Of a DNA stretch of 64,000 bases, positions 20,085 to 29,175 are shown piece after piece. The translations under genes were made by a program, and so were the position numbers. The stretch is from Chryseobacterium aquifrigidense. GTDB taxonomy: Bacteria > Bacteroidota > Bacteroidia > Flavobacteriales > Weeksellaceae. Under the pieces are notes generated by a model. It ran no database searches, was not told the origin of the DNA, and saw nothing but the letters and a program-made list of their open reading frames with translations. Positions within the stretch are counted from its first letter, which is position 1. Every line of letters begins with the position of its first letter. The stretch covers positions 1,673,096-1,737,095 of the forward strand of contig NZ_VFPD01000001.1 in the NCBI RefSeq assembly GCF_006716485.1, in the 5' to 3' direction.

Positions 20085-21011
20085 TTGAAAGTTTTCAAGA
20101 ATTTTACAGATTACTCCTCACAGAAGCCTTTAGCATTATCTTTAGGAATGTTTGACGGGGTACATCTAGGGCACAAGAGTATTATCGATGAACTGGCTAA
20201 AATAGGCACAGAAAACAACCTGGAAACTGCAATCCTTACTTTCTGGCCTCATCCAAGATTTGTTTTCAATCCGAATGAAGATTTAAAGCTTCTGAATACA
20301 CTGGAAGAAAAGAAACAGCTGGTAGAAAAATATGGCATTGATAATTTGTTCCTGAAAGAATTTGATGAAGAATTCAGAAACCTTACGGGAGAGGAATTTG
20401 TACGTGAGATTTTAGTTGATCAACTGAATGTAAAGTACCTTATTATAGGATACGATCATTCTTTCGGAAAAAATAAAAGCGGAAATTTTGAGCTTCTTCA
20501 GAAATTATCAAAAGAACTTGATTTTGAAGTAGAGCAAATGGAAGCTATCAATATTCATGAAAATAATATCAGTTCCACGAAAGTACGTAATGCACTTTTA
20601 GCAGGAAATGTTAAAGAGGCCAACGAAATGTTGGGATACCTCTACTCTGTTTCCGGAACTGTAGTTCATGGGAAAAAGATTGGGAGAACCATTGGATATC
20701 CGACAGCAAATATTGATACTGAATCCATCAAGCTACTGCCTAAAAAGGGAGCTTATATTGTTGAAGTATTCGTAAAGGGCAACCAGTATAAAGGTATGCT
20801 GAGCATCGGAACCAATCCGACGGTAAATGGAGAAAAACTAACTGTGGAGGTTTATATCCTTAATTTTGATGATGATATCTATGATGAAAAGATTACGGTA
20901 AGTTTCAGGGATTTTCTTCATGATGAAATCAAATTTGAAGGTCTTGACAAGTTGATTGAAAGACTGGATGAGGATAAAAGATTAACACAGATATATGATT
21001 TCAAGGAGTAA
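20085..21011 (+). CDS. ribF: Bifunctional riboflavin kinase/FAD synthetase
   Basis: The 308-residue protein combines an N-terminal FMN adenylyltransferase domain (LGMFDGVHLGHKSII near residue 25, GYDHSFGKNKSGN near 125, ISSTKVRNALLAGN near 165) with a C-terminal riboflavin kinase domain (GRTIGYPTANID near 205, GTNPTVNGEKLTVE near 248). It converts riboflavin to FMN and FAD in the cytoplasm. The start is TTG at 20085, chosen because it sits just after the promoter element and gives the family N-terminus. The last 17 bp overlap the start of the acyltransferase gene. Confidence 0.96.
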   Translation: MKVFKNFTDYSSQKPLALSLGMFDGVHLGHKSIIDELAKIGTENNLETAILTFWPHPRFVFNPNEDLKLLNTLEEKKQLVEKYGIDNLFLKEFDEEFRNLTGEEFVREILVDQLNVKYLIIGYDHSFGKNKSGNFELLQKLSKELDFEVEQMEAINIHENNISSTKVRNALLAGNVKEANEMLGYLYSVSGTVVHGKKIGRTIGYPTANIDTESIKLLPKKGAYIVEVFVKGNQYKGMLSIGTNPTVNGEKLTVEVYILNFDDDIYDEKITVSFRDFLHDEIKFEGLDKLIERLDEDKRLTQIYDFKE

Positions 21012-22044
21012 TAATTTTGACTTTCTAAGGCTTATTTTTGCAAGTTTTGTTGTCATTTCCCATTCCTATGCTCTTTCAGGGTCGTCTCACGGTGATCCTC
21101 TGTCACAACTTACCAACGGCCAGATGGAATTTTCTTATCTGGGAGTTCACGGTTTTTTTATTATCTCAGGATACTTAATTTTTAAAAGTCTGCTGCGCTG
21201 CAAAGGTCTTCCTGATTTTTACTGGAAAAGGCTTCTAAGACTTTTTCCGGCATTGTTAGTTGTACTTTTTCTTACCGTTTTACTGGCTCCTTTTGTGTAT
21301 GAAAGTTCTGTACCTTATTTACAGAACGCTTCTGTATACACTTATATCCCACAAAATATCACTTTATTTTTCCGTCAGAAAGGTATCGACGGCGTTTTTG
21401 AAAACAATCCCTACAAGCACAGCATTAATGGAAGTTTGTGGACTATATGCTATGAATTCAGCATGTACGTCATGGTTTCACTGCTGTTCTTTATCCGGGG
21501 AAAAACATTTGTGAAAACCGCTGTCATTCTGTTATTTATCTCAAGTTATGTTTTAAGCATCTTCTATCCTTATTTTCTTTACGGATTATTGCTCAAGTTG
21601 GCATTGGGAACTAATCACTTTTATAATCTGATGTGCTTTTTTACCGGAGGAATGATCATGGCTTATCTGAATACCAGTAAAAGAACAGAAAACATCCTCA
21701 TTATAGTTTCTTTCGCTGTTCTTATTGCCAGTGTTTATTTAAATATTAATCAGTATACCTCCTATATTACTCTGCCCCTGCTGGTAATTCTTCTTGGAAA
21801 GAGCTCTACCCCATATCTTAATAAAGTTGGAGAGACTATTGGGGATACTTCCTATGGGATTTATATTTATTCTTTCCCTATACAGCAGACATTGATGTAT
21901 TTCTTTAAACTGGATACAGCTATGTTATTTATATTTTCATTACCGCTATCTATCCTGTTCGGATATGCTTCCTGGCATCTTATTGAAAAGAAAGCATTAG
22001 AATATAAAGATTTACTAACGAAAAGGGCTATTCTCACGGAATAG
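20995..22044 (+). CDS. Acyltransferase 3 family membrane protein
   Basis: The 349-residue protein has about ten membrane helices and the acyltransferase-3 (OafA/NodX/WecH-like) opening NFDFLRLIFASFVVISHSYA with its conserved histidine, followed by YLGVHGFFIISGYLIF. A second conserved segment is NGSLWTICYEFSMY. Members O-acetylate or O-acylate surface polysaccharides and lipids from the inner membrane; the target here is unknown. Its ATG lies inside the 3' end of ribF, so translation is probably coupled. The terminator hairpin begins within its final codons. Confidence 0.9.
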   Translation: MISRSNNFDFLRLIFASFVVISHSYALSGSSHGDPLSQLTNGQMEFSYLGVHGFFIISGYLIFKSLLRCKGLPDFYWKRLLRLFPALLVVLFLTVLLAPFVYESSVPYLQNASVYTYIPQNITLFFRQKGIDGVFENNPYKHSINGSLWTICYEFSMYVMVSLLFFIRGKTFVKTAVILLFISSYVLSIFYPYFLYGLLLKLALGTNHFYNLMCFFTGGMIMAYLNTSKRTENILIIVSFAVLIASVYLNINQYTSYITLPLLVILLGKSSTPYLNKVGETIGDTSYGIYIYSFPIQQTLMYFFKLDTAMLFIFSLPLSILFGYASWHLIEKKALEYKDLLTKRAILTE

Positions 22045-22050
22045 CCTTTT
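22021..22050. terminator. Bidirectional terminator between convergent genes
   Basis: The arms GGCTATTC and GAATAGCC are flanked by AAAAG and TTTT. The hairpin overlaps the end of the acyltransferase gene and serves the convergent lipoprotein gene as well. Confidence 0.75.
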
Positions 22051-22053
22051 GGT

Positions 22054-22545
22054 TTATTTTAATACTTTTAAGTAGATTTTCTGGGTTTCATTATTCAGTT
22101 TTACATTCGGGAACTGTTTATCATAATCAATAAAGATATCTCCTTTTTCATCTGCTTTTCCGTTTCCATCAGAATCCCAGCTTATGGTTATATAGTATTT
22201 TGCAGGGCCGGAAGGTTTTGGATTAATCTTATTTTCTGCATCTTTCGGTATTGGCAGGTTGATGGTGAAAGGTATTGATTTCTGTTCATATTCCTGTTCT
22301 GTAATTAAAGAAGCAGGAGCATCGGCCAGCTTTTCATCCATTCCATATAAGCTGACTTTGAGCCGTGCATTTTTAATGGTAAATGGGTCTGTCCCTGAAA
22401 ATTCTATTGTAAGAGTTTCGGGAGATTTTTCAGAGGACGATACAGCAACTGTGCTTTTTTCCGTAGTGTTCTTATTTACCGGCTTGGTACAGCCTGACAA
22501 CATGAATGCGCCTACTACTAAGAATAATAAAAGGTGATTTCTCAT
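22054..22545 (-). CDS. Lipoprotein of unknown function
   Basis: The 163-residue protein has a lipoprotein signal peptide with lipobox FMLSGC (cysteine near residue 19). After a low-complexity linker it has one beta-rich domain. The region SWDSDGNGKADEKGDIFIDYD resembles a calcium-binding loop with regularly spaced aspartates. It is expected at the cell envelope. No recognised family; function unknown. Confidence 0.8.
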   Translation of the reverse strand: MRNHLLLFLVVGAFMLSGCTKPVNKNTTEKSTVAVSSSEKSPETLTIEFSGTDPFTIKNARLKVSLYGMDEKLADAPASLITEQEYEQKSIPFTINLPIPKDAENKINPKPSGPAKYYITISWDSDGNGKADEKGDIFIDYDKQFPNVKLNNETQKIYLKVLK

Positions 22546-22627
22546 TTGTTATTTATTTTATTAATGTTAAATATATTATTTCACCGGTAATAGATAACAA
22601 ATTCCGTTCCTCAATTTATTTTATGTA

Positions 22628-22981
22628 CTATAATGAATTGACTTCATTCTGAGCTTTTTTAGTCAGGGATTTAAAGACAAGATCATAGGACTGATCAATA
22701 AGTTTAAAGATCAGATCTCTTTTCAATCCATCAACAGTTACAGAATTCCAGTGGGTCTTATTCATGTGATAAGCGCCTGTAATCTGAGGATATTGCTCAC
22801 GAAGCTCTGCGCTCCATTCAGGATCTGTTTTTACATTAAGGGCCAACGGCTGTCTCTCAAGTCCCATCAGTAAAAACATTTTGGTGTCTACTTTCATTAC
22901 AAGAGTTTCATTATCAAACGGAAAACTTTCCGTAACTCCTTTTTTGGCAAGACAGTAATCTAAAATTTCGTTGGCATCCAT
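22628..22981 (-). CDS. MmcQ/YjbR family protein
   Basis: The 117-residue protein shows the MmcQ/YjbR fold signature: ILDYCLAKKGVTESFPFD near the N-terminus, LALNVKTDPEWSAELREQYP in the middle and HMNKTHWNSVTVDG near residue 70. The family has a CyaY-like fold and is often labelled DNA-binding without proof. I start at the ATG at 22981; an in-frame TTG two codons upstream is possible. A simple-sequence stretch (GAGTAATGAGTGATAAGTAATGG at 22989-23011) lies directly upstream. Confidence 0.9.
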   Translation of the reverse strand: MDANEILDYCLAKKGVTESFPFDNETLVMKVDTKMFLLMGLERQPLALNVKTDPEWSAELREQYPQITGAYHMNKTHWNSVTVDGLKRDLIFKLIDQSYDLVFKSLTKKAQNEVNSL

Positions 22982-23096
22982 ATTCAATATGAGTAATGAG
23001 TGATAAGTAATGGGTAATGATCAAATTAATTCTTGAATCTTTGATTCAAATTTAGTAAATTTAAGAAACAAATAATCTCACAAAACCACAATTATT

Positions 23097-23753
23097 ATGA
23101 AAGCTCTGGTAATAGGTGCTACAGGTGCCACAGGAAAAGATCTTGTCCGTCAGTTATTGAATGACAAAGAGTTTGATGAAGTGGATATCTTTGTAAGAAA
23201 GCCTGTTGATATTCAAAATGATAAACTAAAAGTTCATATAGTGAATTTTGAAAAACCGGAGGAATGGAAAGATATGGTGAAAGGAGATGTGGCGTTTTCG
23301 TGTCTGGGAACAACTTTAAAGAATGCCGGAAGCAAAGAAGCCCAGAAAAAAGTAGACTTTGACTACCAATATGAGTTTGCAAAAGCTGCGAAAGACAATG
23401 AAGTGGAAGATTATATTCTGGTCTCAGCTTACGGAGCGAATCCCCAGTCTAAGATTTTCTATTCCAAAATGAAGGGCGAACTGGAAGAAGCTGTCAAACA
23501 ACTGCACTTCAATAAGATCACTATTTTTAAGCCGGGAATGCTTGAACGAAAAGACTCTGAAAGAACCGGAGAGGTTTTGGGAAGCCGCATTATCAAATTC
23601 GCTAATAAACTGGGGTTATTAGAAAGTCAAAAACCTCTGCCGACAGATATTCTGGCAAAGGCCATGATCAATTCTTCAAAAATAAAGAGCAACGGCTATT
23701 CCAGTATCAAACTGGGGAATATTTTTTGTTTTGCGGAGAAGAGTAATGAATAA
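23097..23753 (+). CDS. NAD(P)-binding Rossmann protein, HTATIP2/SDR-like
   Basis: The 218-residue protein begins with the dinucleotide-binding motif VIGATGATGKDLV. It also has SCLGTTLKNAGSKEAQKKVD and LVSAYGANPQSKIFYSKMKG with the YxxxK pair expected of extended SDR-like enzymes. It resembles the oxidoreductases related to HTATIP2/TIP30. It is cytoplasmic and its substrate is unknown. It stands alone, convergent with the VOC gene. Confidence 0.88.
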   Translation: MKALVIGATGATGKDLVRQLLNDKEFDEVDIFVRKPVDIQNDKLKVHIVNFEKPEEWKDMVKGDVAFSCLGTTLKNAGSKEAQKKVDFDYQYEFAKAAKDNEVEDYILVSAYGANPQSKIFYSKMKGELEEAVKQLHFNKITIFKPGMLERKDSERTGEVLGSRIIKFANKLGLLESQKPLPTDILAKAMINSSKIKSNGYSSIKLGNIFCFAEKSNE

Positions 23754-23857
23754 TTCGGGATGCAAGATACGAGGTTCAGGATGCGAGGTAATGTGGTTCA
23801 TGTTAAAAATGAAAACCTTTTTAGTAATTTCCCGAAAACCTACCCATCATCTATTAC

Positions 23858-24373
23858 CTATTTTGTTGTTTTGCTGCCCATTTTTTGTCCTAATTTTTCA
23901 TATTCAATATCGTTAGGTTCCCAAAGTTCTATTTTATTACCTTCAATATCCATGATATGGACAAATTTTCCATATTCATAAGTTTCAATCTTATCTACAA
24001 TAGTTATATTTTCCTGTTTTAGCTTTTCAACCAGTTTTTCAAGATTTTCCACCCTGTAATTGATCATGAAATCTTTTTCAGAAGGTTGAAAATATTTTGT
24101 CTTTTCACTGAAGGGACTCCACTGGCTGAATCCTTTTTTAGAGTTATCAGCACCCTGAAACCATTCAAATACAGCTCCATACTGATTGGTGCTAAGTCCA
24201 AGATGATTTTCATACCATTCCCGCATTTTCTTAGGATCTTTGCACTTAAAAAAGATTCCGCCAATGCCGGTAACTCTTTTCATATTATAAGACTTTTTTT
24301 CTGTAACGGCCTTAAAGGCAAATCCTAACATAAAAGAAGCCAGGATACAAAGGGTAAAAATTACTTTTTTCAT
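23858..24373 (-). CDS. Exported or membrane-anchored VOC (glyoxalase-like) protein
   Basis: The 171-residue protein has an N-terminal hydrophobic segment (residues 3-22) that looks like a signal peptide or anchor, followed by one vicinal-oxygen-chelate domain (VTGIGGIFFKCKDPKKMREW, then HIMDIEGNKIELWEP with the C-terminal metal-ligand Glu). VOC proteins are usually cytoplasmic, so the signal sequence is unusual. An internal in-frame ATG (residue 31, NMKRVTGIGG) could make a cytoplasmic form lacking it. It may be a glyoxalase or a resistance-type protein; function is unassigned. Confidence 0.82.
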   Translation of the reverse strand: MKKVIFTLCILASFMLGFAFKAVTEKKSYNMKRVTGIGGIFFKCKDPKKMREWYENHLGLSTNQYGAVFEWFQGADNSKKGFSQWSPFSEKTKYFQPSEKDFMINYRVENLEKLVEKLKQENITIVDKIETYEYGKFVHIMDIEGNKIELWEPNDIEYEKLGQKMGSKTTK

Positions 24374-24402
24374 AGAGTATACTATTAGGATTTAAATAAA
24401 AA

Positions 24403-24425
24403 AAGTGGATGCAAACCACCCACTT
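24403..24425 (-). terminator. Terminator after the glutathione peroxidase gene
   Basis: The 6-bp arms AAGTGG and CCACTT are followed on the minus strand by seven T. It also separates this gene from the VOC gene. Confidence 0.7.
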
Positions 24426-24447
24426 GTAAAAATATAGTTTTTTATCT

Positions 24448-25023
24448 TTATTTCAGATATTTTGTAATAGCTTGATCAGTAGGCTTTGTAGTACTTACAA
24501 AAGAATCAATCAGTTTTCCGTTTTCATCCACCAGGAACTTGGTAAAGTTCCAAAGGATGCTTGTGTTCTTTACTCCGTTCAATTCCTGTTCAGTCAGATA
24601 TTTAAAGATGGGTGCCGTATCATCTCCTTTTACAGAAACTTTAGCGGCCATTGGGAATGTTACTCCATAATTTTTCTGGCAAAAAGCTCCGATTTCGGTA
24701 TTGGTTCCAGGTTCCTGTCCTCCAAAATTATTTGCAGGAAATCCTATCACTACCAATTTATCTTTATATTGTTCATATACCTTTTCAAGATCTGTATACT
24801 GTGGTGTAAACCCACATTCTGAAGCAGTATTAACAATCAGGATTTTCTTTCCTTTAAAATCTGCAAAATTGATTTCTTTGCCATCAAGACCTTCTACTTT
24901 GAAGTCATATATTGTTTTTCCCATAAGTTCTGTAGTTTTAGCTTTAGAAATTTCACTTTTCTGGTTAGTGCAGCTTTGCAGAAATGCTATGAAAGAAAGC
25001 AGCAGTAAAAAAATCTTTTTCAT
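24448..25023 (-). CDS. Glutathione peroxidase-family lipoprotein (thiol peroxidase)
   Basis: The 191-residue protein has a lipoprotein signal peptide with lipobox LQSC (lipidated cysteine C18). The peroxidase domain has the peroxidatic cysteine C70 in NTASECGFTPQ, then FPANNFGGQEPGTNTEI with the catalytic glutamine, and LWNFTKFLVDENG with the tryptophan. It would reduce peroxides in the envelope, probably with a thioredoxin-like donor because bacterial members rarely use glutathione. It lies 35 bp after the LolA-like gene on the same strand, probably as an operon. Confidence 0.94.
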   Translation of the reverse strand: MKKIFLLLLSFIAFLQSCTNQKSEISKAKTTELMGKTIYDFKVEGLDGKEINFADFKGKKILIVNTASECGFTPQYTDLEKVYEQYKDKLVVIGFPANNFGGQEPGTNTEIGAFCQKNYGVTFPMAAKVSVKGDDTAPIFKYLTEQELNGVKNTSILWNFTKFLVDENGKLIDSFVSTTKPTDQAITKYLK

Positions 25024-25057
25024 GTCTTATAATTGTATGCAGAGAACTGCAGTTGAA

Positions 25058-25720
25058 TTAAAACTTAAAAATATTAGCCGGAAATACTTTATTGATGTCT
25101 ACTTTGTTTAATAACATCACGTAATCTCCGTCTTTTTTAGCACTTGAAGATTCAATTCTGAAAGGCATAATAATGTTTCCAACTTTTTTAAAATCAGAAT
25201 AGATCAGCGTTTCATCTTTTTTCACTTCTTTGATCAACATATAAGTTTTTGTATCGAAATAATACATATTCTTATTTACATTCTTGGTAAGTTCTACCTT
25301 GTGGCAGTAGATTTCTCCTACTTTTTCTTTTCCAAGGTATTTGGCATCAAAACCTTTATTTTCCCAATCAATGAAATCATTATCAAAACTTTCCGGCACA
25401 TATTCAGGATATTCCTGAAGCTTGTTGGCTGCATAATTCATTGCATAGCCTTTGGTGCCATCAAAACCTTCTATTGCGGTTTCTTTTCCGCCTGTAGTAA
25501 TCAATGTTTTAGTAAGATTTGGACGTTGCTGAAAAATTCTTATCGGATATTCATCTTTAATTCCCAATATTACTTTTCCCTGAAGCAATACTGAGTTTAA
25601 TAATTTCCAATTGGTTAAACCTCCGGATAATTCAATGTTCTTGTCAATAATTTCCTTTGCGGTCTGTCCGAATATCACATGCGAAAATATCAGTCCAAAT
25701 ACTAATAATAACTTCTTCAT
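25058..25720 (-). CDS. LolA-like exported protein
   Basis: The 220-residue protein has a signal peptide (MKKLLLVFGLIFSHVIFGQ) and begins its mature part with TAKEIIDKNIELSGG, as in the outer-membrane lipoprotein-sorting-like family of Bacteroidota. The body is beta-rich, with YYFDTKTYMLIKEVKK and YSDFKKVGNIIMPFRIESS typical of LolA/LolB-fold proteins. It probably binds lipids or lipoproteins in the periplasm. It is upstream of the glutathione peroxidase gene in the same direction. Confidence 0.8.
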   Translation of the reverse strand: MKKLLLVFGLIFSHVIFGQTAKEIIDKNIELSGGLTNWKLLNSVLLQGKVILGIKDEYPIRIFQQRPNLTKTLITTGGKETAIEGFDGTKGYAMNYAANKLQEYPEYVPESFDNDFIDWENKGFDAKYLGKEKVGEIYCHKVELTKNVNKNMYYFDTKTYMLIKEVKKDETLIYSDFKKVGNIIMPFRIESSSAKKDGDYVMLLNKVDINKVFPANIFKF

Positions 25721-25801
25721 TAATTTTATTTATAGATTCAAATATAGGGGGATTTACGTAAAATTGCAAAAAGGCAAAATACAAAGATCAATTTGCTAAT
25801 T

Positions 25802-26524
25802 TCAGATCAGTTTTCGGGCTTTTTCAAGATCTTCAGGAGTATCAATGCCTACTCCTACGAAATTGGTTTCTATCATTTTGATTTTCATTCCATATTCAAG
25901 GTACCGGATGCATTCAATCTTTTCGGATATTTCCAAAGGTTTCATAGCCAGCTTTGAAAATTGCAGTAAGGCTTCTTTCCTGAAAGCATATACTCCAATA
26001 TGTTTAAAATAACTTACATCATAAGAAATTTCTCTGTGAAAAGGGATTACAGAACGGCTAAAATATAAAGCAAAACCATTGTTATCAGTAATCACTTTTA
26101 CATTATTAGGGTTTTCAATTTCTTCTTTTTCATGCAGTTGTATTTTTAAAGAAGCTAAAGATATTTCCTGTTGGTCATCATTTCTGAAAACTTCAATCAA
26201 TTGCTGTAATGGCTCCAGCTTAAGGAAGGGTTCGTCTCCCTGAACATTGATCACAATATCGCAGTCTATGTTTTGCACTGCTTCAGCAATACGGTCGCTT
26301 CCGGTCTCGTGCTGCCCTGTCATTACGGCTTTACCACCATTTTTTACGATTTCATCAAAAATAATTTCAGAGTCTGTAGCAACAAATACTTCATCAAACA
26401 GCCCGGTTTCCACTACATTCTCATAGGTTGTGGTAATAACGGTTTTTTCTCCTAAAATCTGCATTAATTTCCCTGGAAAACGGCTTGCCTCATAACGTGC
26501 AGGGATAACAGCTATTATTTTCAT
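25802..26524 (-). CDS. kdsB: CMP-Kdo synthetase
   Basis: The 240-residue enzyme activates Kdo with CTP to CMP-Kdo in the cytoplasm before transfer to lipid A. Motifs are [15 protein letters not shown] at the N-terminus, [25 protein letters not shown] and NVQGDEPFL, all diagnostic of KdsB, and the C-terminal [13 protein letters not shown]. The length is normal (about 245). It completes the pathway begun by kdsA near 2.4 kb. Confidence 0.97.
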   Translation of the reverse strand: MKIIAVIPARYEASRFPGKLMQILGEKTVITTTYENVVETGLFDEVFVATDSEIIFDEIVKNGGKAVMTGQHETGSDRIAEAVQNIDCDIVINVQGDEPFLKLEPLQQLIEVFRNDDQQEISLASLKIQLHEKEEIENPNNVKVITDNNGFALYFSRSVIPFHREISYDVSYFKHIGVYAFRKEALLQFSKLAMKPLEISEKIECIRYLEYGMKIKMIETNFVGVGIDTPEDLEKARKLI

Positions 26525-26535
26525 TCAATACAATA

Positions 26536-26631
26536 TTAAGTAATTCTTTTTAAATCAGGAGGTTTCATTCCGACATCTGTAAAAGTCCGCATAAATCCTT
26601 TATCCTGAGACCAAATGTAGTGAAAAGTATC
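26536..26631 (-). pseudogene. Possible 3' remnant of a gene
   Basis: Between the PAP2 and kdsB genes there is a 31-codon open stretch with no start, ending in TAA, whose translation looks protein-like (FMRTFTDVGMKPPDLKRIT at its end). It is preceded in frame by a stop codon. It may be the tail of a decayed gene, or chance; I recognise no family. Confidence 0.25.
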
Positions 26632-26664
26632 TTATTTACTCTACAAAACAGAGATTTCAGCAGT

Positions 26665-27651
26665 TTAAAAAGAGAGTTTTACACCTACCATATTGTATTC
26701 CCATTGGCGGGATGCAACAAAATTGAGATTATATTTTGTTTTTCCAATAGTTCCTTCTGATGAAGTATATCTGCTTTTTGATATTGTTTTCCCTATAAAA
26801 TATCCCATTAATAAGGCTAAAGGATAGTCTGAAGCCCAGTGAACTTTACTCTGCATCATTTGAAAGCATAATGCTCCTGCCAGCGTATATCCTACAGGTT
26901 TGATCCATTTTGCATCCGGATAGTTATCTGCTATCACCGTGATCCCAGCCATAAAGGTGGTTAAATGGCCTGAAGGCATTGCATCGTAATTCGAGGTATT
27001 TTTACTGAATGCAGAAAAGCTTGGAAACGGATTCCACGCCCCGCCTTTATGACCATATTCTTCTGCAATAAACGGGCTTTCTCTTCCTGTAATTCTTTTA
27101 AGGGTTTGGGTAAAAACTCCGGAAAGAATTAAACTTTCCATTAAACCACTGGCAGTTGCCTGAGCTCTGTAATCATTTTTTATCAATCCATAGGTTCCGA
27201 AACCAATCCCTAATAATACTAATGTAGATCCGTTACCGATCAGGTACAGTGTAGATCCGACATCTTTAGGAATTTTAAAAACACCTCCTACTTTGTGATA
27301 GTTGTTATCCTTATCCATTCCCCATTTTTCTGCCAGCTCTCTTGAATTGTCAATCAGTTTCTGATCAAATGGCAGGAGAATCAACGTCGCTGCAACAGCA
27401 CCTCCCAGATAATACGCATGGTCTTTTGCTACAAAATCTTTATTGGTATTGATAAAGTTTCTGGGTAATTTGGTTACAAAATCCAATAATTTAGGCTTGG
27501 GATAAGTTCGGACAGATCCGTCCTTCAAGGTGTAAGTTTGTACTTTTGGCAGCTCAGCTTCTTTGGGAAGTTCCTGTACCTTCAATGTATCAACCTCTTG
27601 TGAGCATACCAGTATTGAAACTGGTAAGAGTAGAAATCTCAGTTTTTTCAT
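26665..27651 (-). CDS. PAP2-family phosphatase, exported
   Basis: The 328-residue protein has a hydrophobic N-terminus and several further membrane segments. The three phosphatase motifs of the PAP2 superfamily are readable: KRITGRESP, AMPSGHLTT and SKVHWASDYP. They form the active site facing the periplasm. Such enzymes dephosphorylate lipid phosphates such as undecaprenyl pyrophosphate, phosphatidate or lipid A. The C-terminal end (KYNLNFVASRQWEYNMVGVKLSF region) is beta-like and aromatic, suggesting outer-membrane association as in some Bacteroidota PAP2 proteins. The exact substrate is unknown. Confidence 0.88.
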   Translation of the reverse strand: MKKLRFLLLPVSILVCSQEVDTLKVQELPKEAELPKVQTYTLKDGSVRTYPKPKLLDFVTKLPRNFINTNKDFVAKDHAYYLGGAVAATLILLPFDQKLIDNSRELAEKWGMDKDNNYHKVGGVFKIPKDVGSTLYLIGNGSTLVLLGIGFGTYGLIKNDYRAQATASGLMESLILSGVFTQTLKRITGRESPFIAEEYGHKGGAWNPFPSFSAFSKNTSNYDAMPSGHLTTFMAGITVIADNYPDAKWIKPVGYTLAGALCFQMMQSKVHWASDYPLALLMGYFIGKTISKSRYTSSEGTIGKTKYNLNFVASRQWEYNMVGVKLSF

Positions 27652-27798
27652 CGTGTAATTTTCGACTTTATTATATTCAGGTGTGTAAAAGCCTCAAAGA
27701 TAATTCCTTGTTAAGTATCTTACAAAATGATTATTTAACTTTTAATATTTATTTAATTTTTTGAAAAGTAAATGTAACTTTAATTTAACTATTTGATA

Positions 27799-27888
27799 AA
27801 AAAACGCTTCGACTCTGCTCAGCGTGACACATTAATACTTATTCTGGGTTTAATGATGTCATGCCGGACAGAGTCGAAGCATATGTTT
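27799..27888. repeat. Inverted pair of the CTTCGAC...GCTCAGC repeat family
   Basis: CGCTTCGACTCTGCTCAGCG followed by TGACA, and after about 40 bp ATGTCATGCCGGACAGAGTC followed by GAAGCAT, form inverted copies related to the 3.3-3.9 kb family but with CTCT in place of AGG. The element occupies the gap between the PAP2 and aminotransferase genes. Confidence 0.75.
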
Positions 27889-27899
27889 TTATGTGAAGA

Positions 27900-29153
27900 C
27901 TACTTTAAATTGTTCAAAGCACTTTCCAGTTTTGGAAGCATTACTTTGATCTCATCTACAGCCAATCCTCCTACAGAAGCACGGAACCAAGGTTCTGATT
28001 TTTCTTCTCCGAAAGCTGAGAATGGTACTAAAGCCACTCCTGCGTCATTAATCAGGTAAAATACCAGGTCTGAAGAGTTTTCAATGACTGTTCCATCTGG
28101 TTTTGTTTTTCCAATATAGTCTAATTTAATAGTAAGGTAAAGAGCTCCCATTGGTTCAATGCTGTCCACTGAAAGTCCTTTTCCTTTTAGATCCTGAACT
28201 CCGTTGTGAAGAACTTTTAAGCTTTCTTCAAGTTTACCTTTAAAATCCTCAACGAAAGTATCTACATTTTCTGAATTTTCATAGAATTTAGCGGTTGCTT
28301 CCTGCTCTGGTTTTGGTGCCCATGCTCCAACGTGGGTAAGAAGCGCTTTCATTTTGTCCAGAATATGTGAAGGCCCGAATCCCCATCCTACACGTACTCC
28401 TGTTGCTGCAAGGCATTTTGAAATACCGTCGATATAGATTGTATAATCTTTCATTTCAGGGAAAAGAGAAACCGGATCTACATGCTCAGCCCCAAAAGTA
28501 AGGCAAGAATAGATCTGGTCATACATTAGGTATAACGGTTTTTCATCTGCTCCTCTTTTTTTGTTTTCAGCGATCACCAGTTCGCAGATCTCAGAAAGCT
28601 GTTCTTTTGTAAACATGGTTCCTGTAGGGTTCAATGGAGAACATAAAGCTAACAATACTGCTCCATCCAAATGCGGTCTTAAATCATCTGCAGTTGGAAG
28701 AAAGTTGGTTTCTGGTTTTGTTTTCACTTCTACAGCGTTGGCAGAAGTAAGATAAGCATAGTGATTGTTGTTCCATGATGGTGTAGGATACACAACTTTA
28801 TCTCCTTCGTCTACAATTGTTTTGTATACAGCATAGATCAATGGTCTTGATCCTGCAGTAATCAAAATATCTTCTGGAGAATAATCAAGATTCCATCTTT
28901 TTTTCAGGTCTTTGGAAACTTCTTTTCTTAAAGATAAAAGTCCGTTGGCAGGCGGATAGTTTGTCAGATTATTCTGATATGCTTTCTGAATCTCTTCCTT
29001 CAGTAATGCTGGAATAGGATAGATATTAGAATTCAGATCACCAATAGTAAGATTGGCAATTTCCGCTCCTTTTGCTTTTAGATCATTTACTTCGTTACCA
29101 ATTTTTACAATTTCAGAACCGATCAGGTTCGCTGCTAATTTTGAAACTTTCAC
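27900..29153 (-). CDS. Class I/II PLP-dependent aminotransferase
   Basis: The 417-residue fold-type I aminotransferase shows TNYPPANGLLSLRKEVS near residue 65, the cofactor-binding SPLNPTGTMF, YDQIYSCLTFG, the Schiff-base lysine in DGISKCLAATGVRVGW, and the C-terminal substrate arginine in WFRASVGG. It resembles aspartate or aromatic aminotransferases of the AspC/AlaA group; the true substrate is uncertain. The start is GTG at 29153, supported by the family-like opening MKVSKLAANLIGSEIVKIG. The stop abuts an inverted repeat. Confidence 0.9.
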   Translation of the reverse strand: MKVSKLAANLIGSEIVKIGNEVNDLKAKGAEIANLTIGDLNSNIYPIPALLKEEIQKAYQNNLTNYPPANGLLSLRKEVSKDLKKRWNLDYSPEDILITAGSRPLIYAVYKTIVDEGDKVVYPTPSWNNNHYAYLTSANAVEVKTKPETNFLPTADDLRPHLDGAVLLALCSPLNPTGTMFTKEQLSEICELVIAENKKRGADEKPLYLMYDQIYSCLTFGAEHVDPVSLFPEMKDYTIYIDGISKCLAATGVRVGWGFGPSHILDKMKALLTHVGAWAPKPEQEATAKFYENSENVDTFVEDFKGKLEESLKVLHNGVQDLKGKGLSVDSIEPMGALYLTIKLDYIGKTKPDGTVIENSSDLVFYLINDAGVALVPFSAFGEEKSEPWFRASVGGLAVDEIKVMLPKLESALNNLK

Positions 29154-29175
29154 TTTTTCTTATTTTAAATTTATA

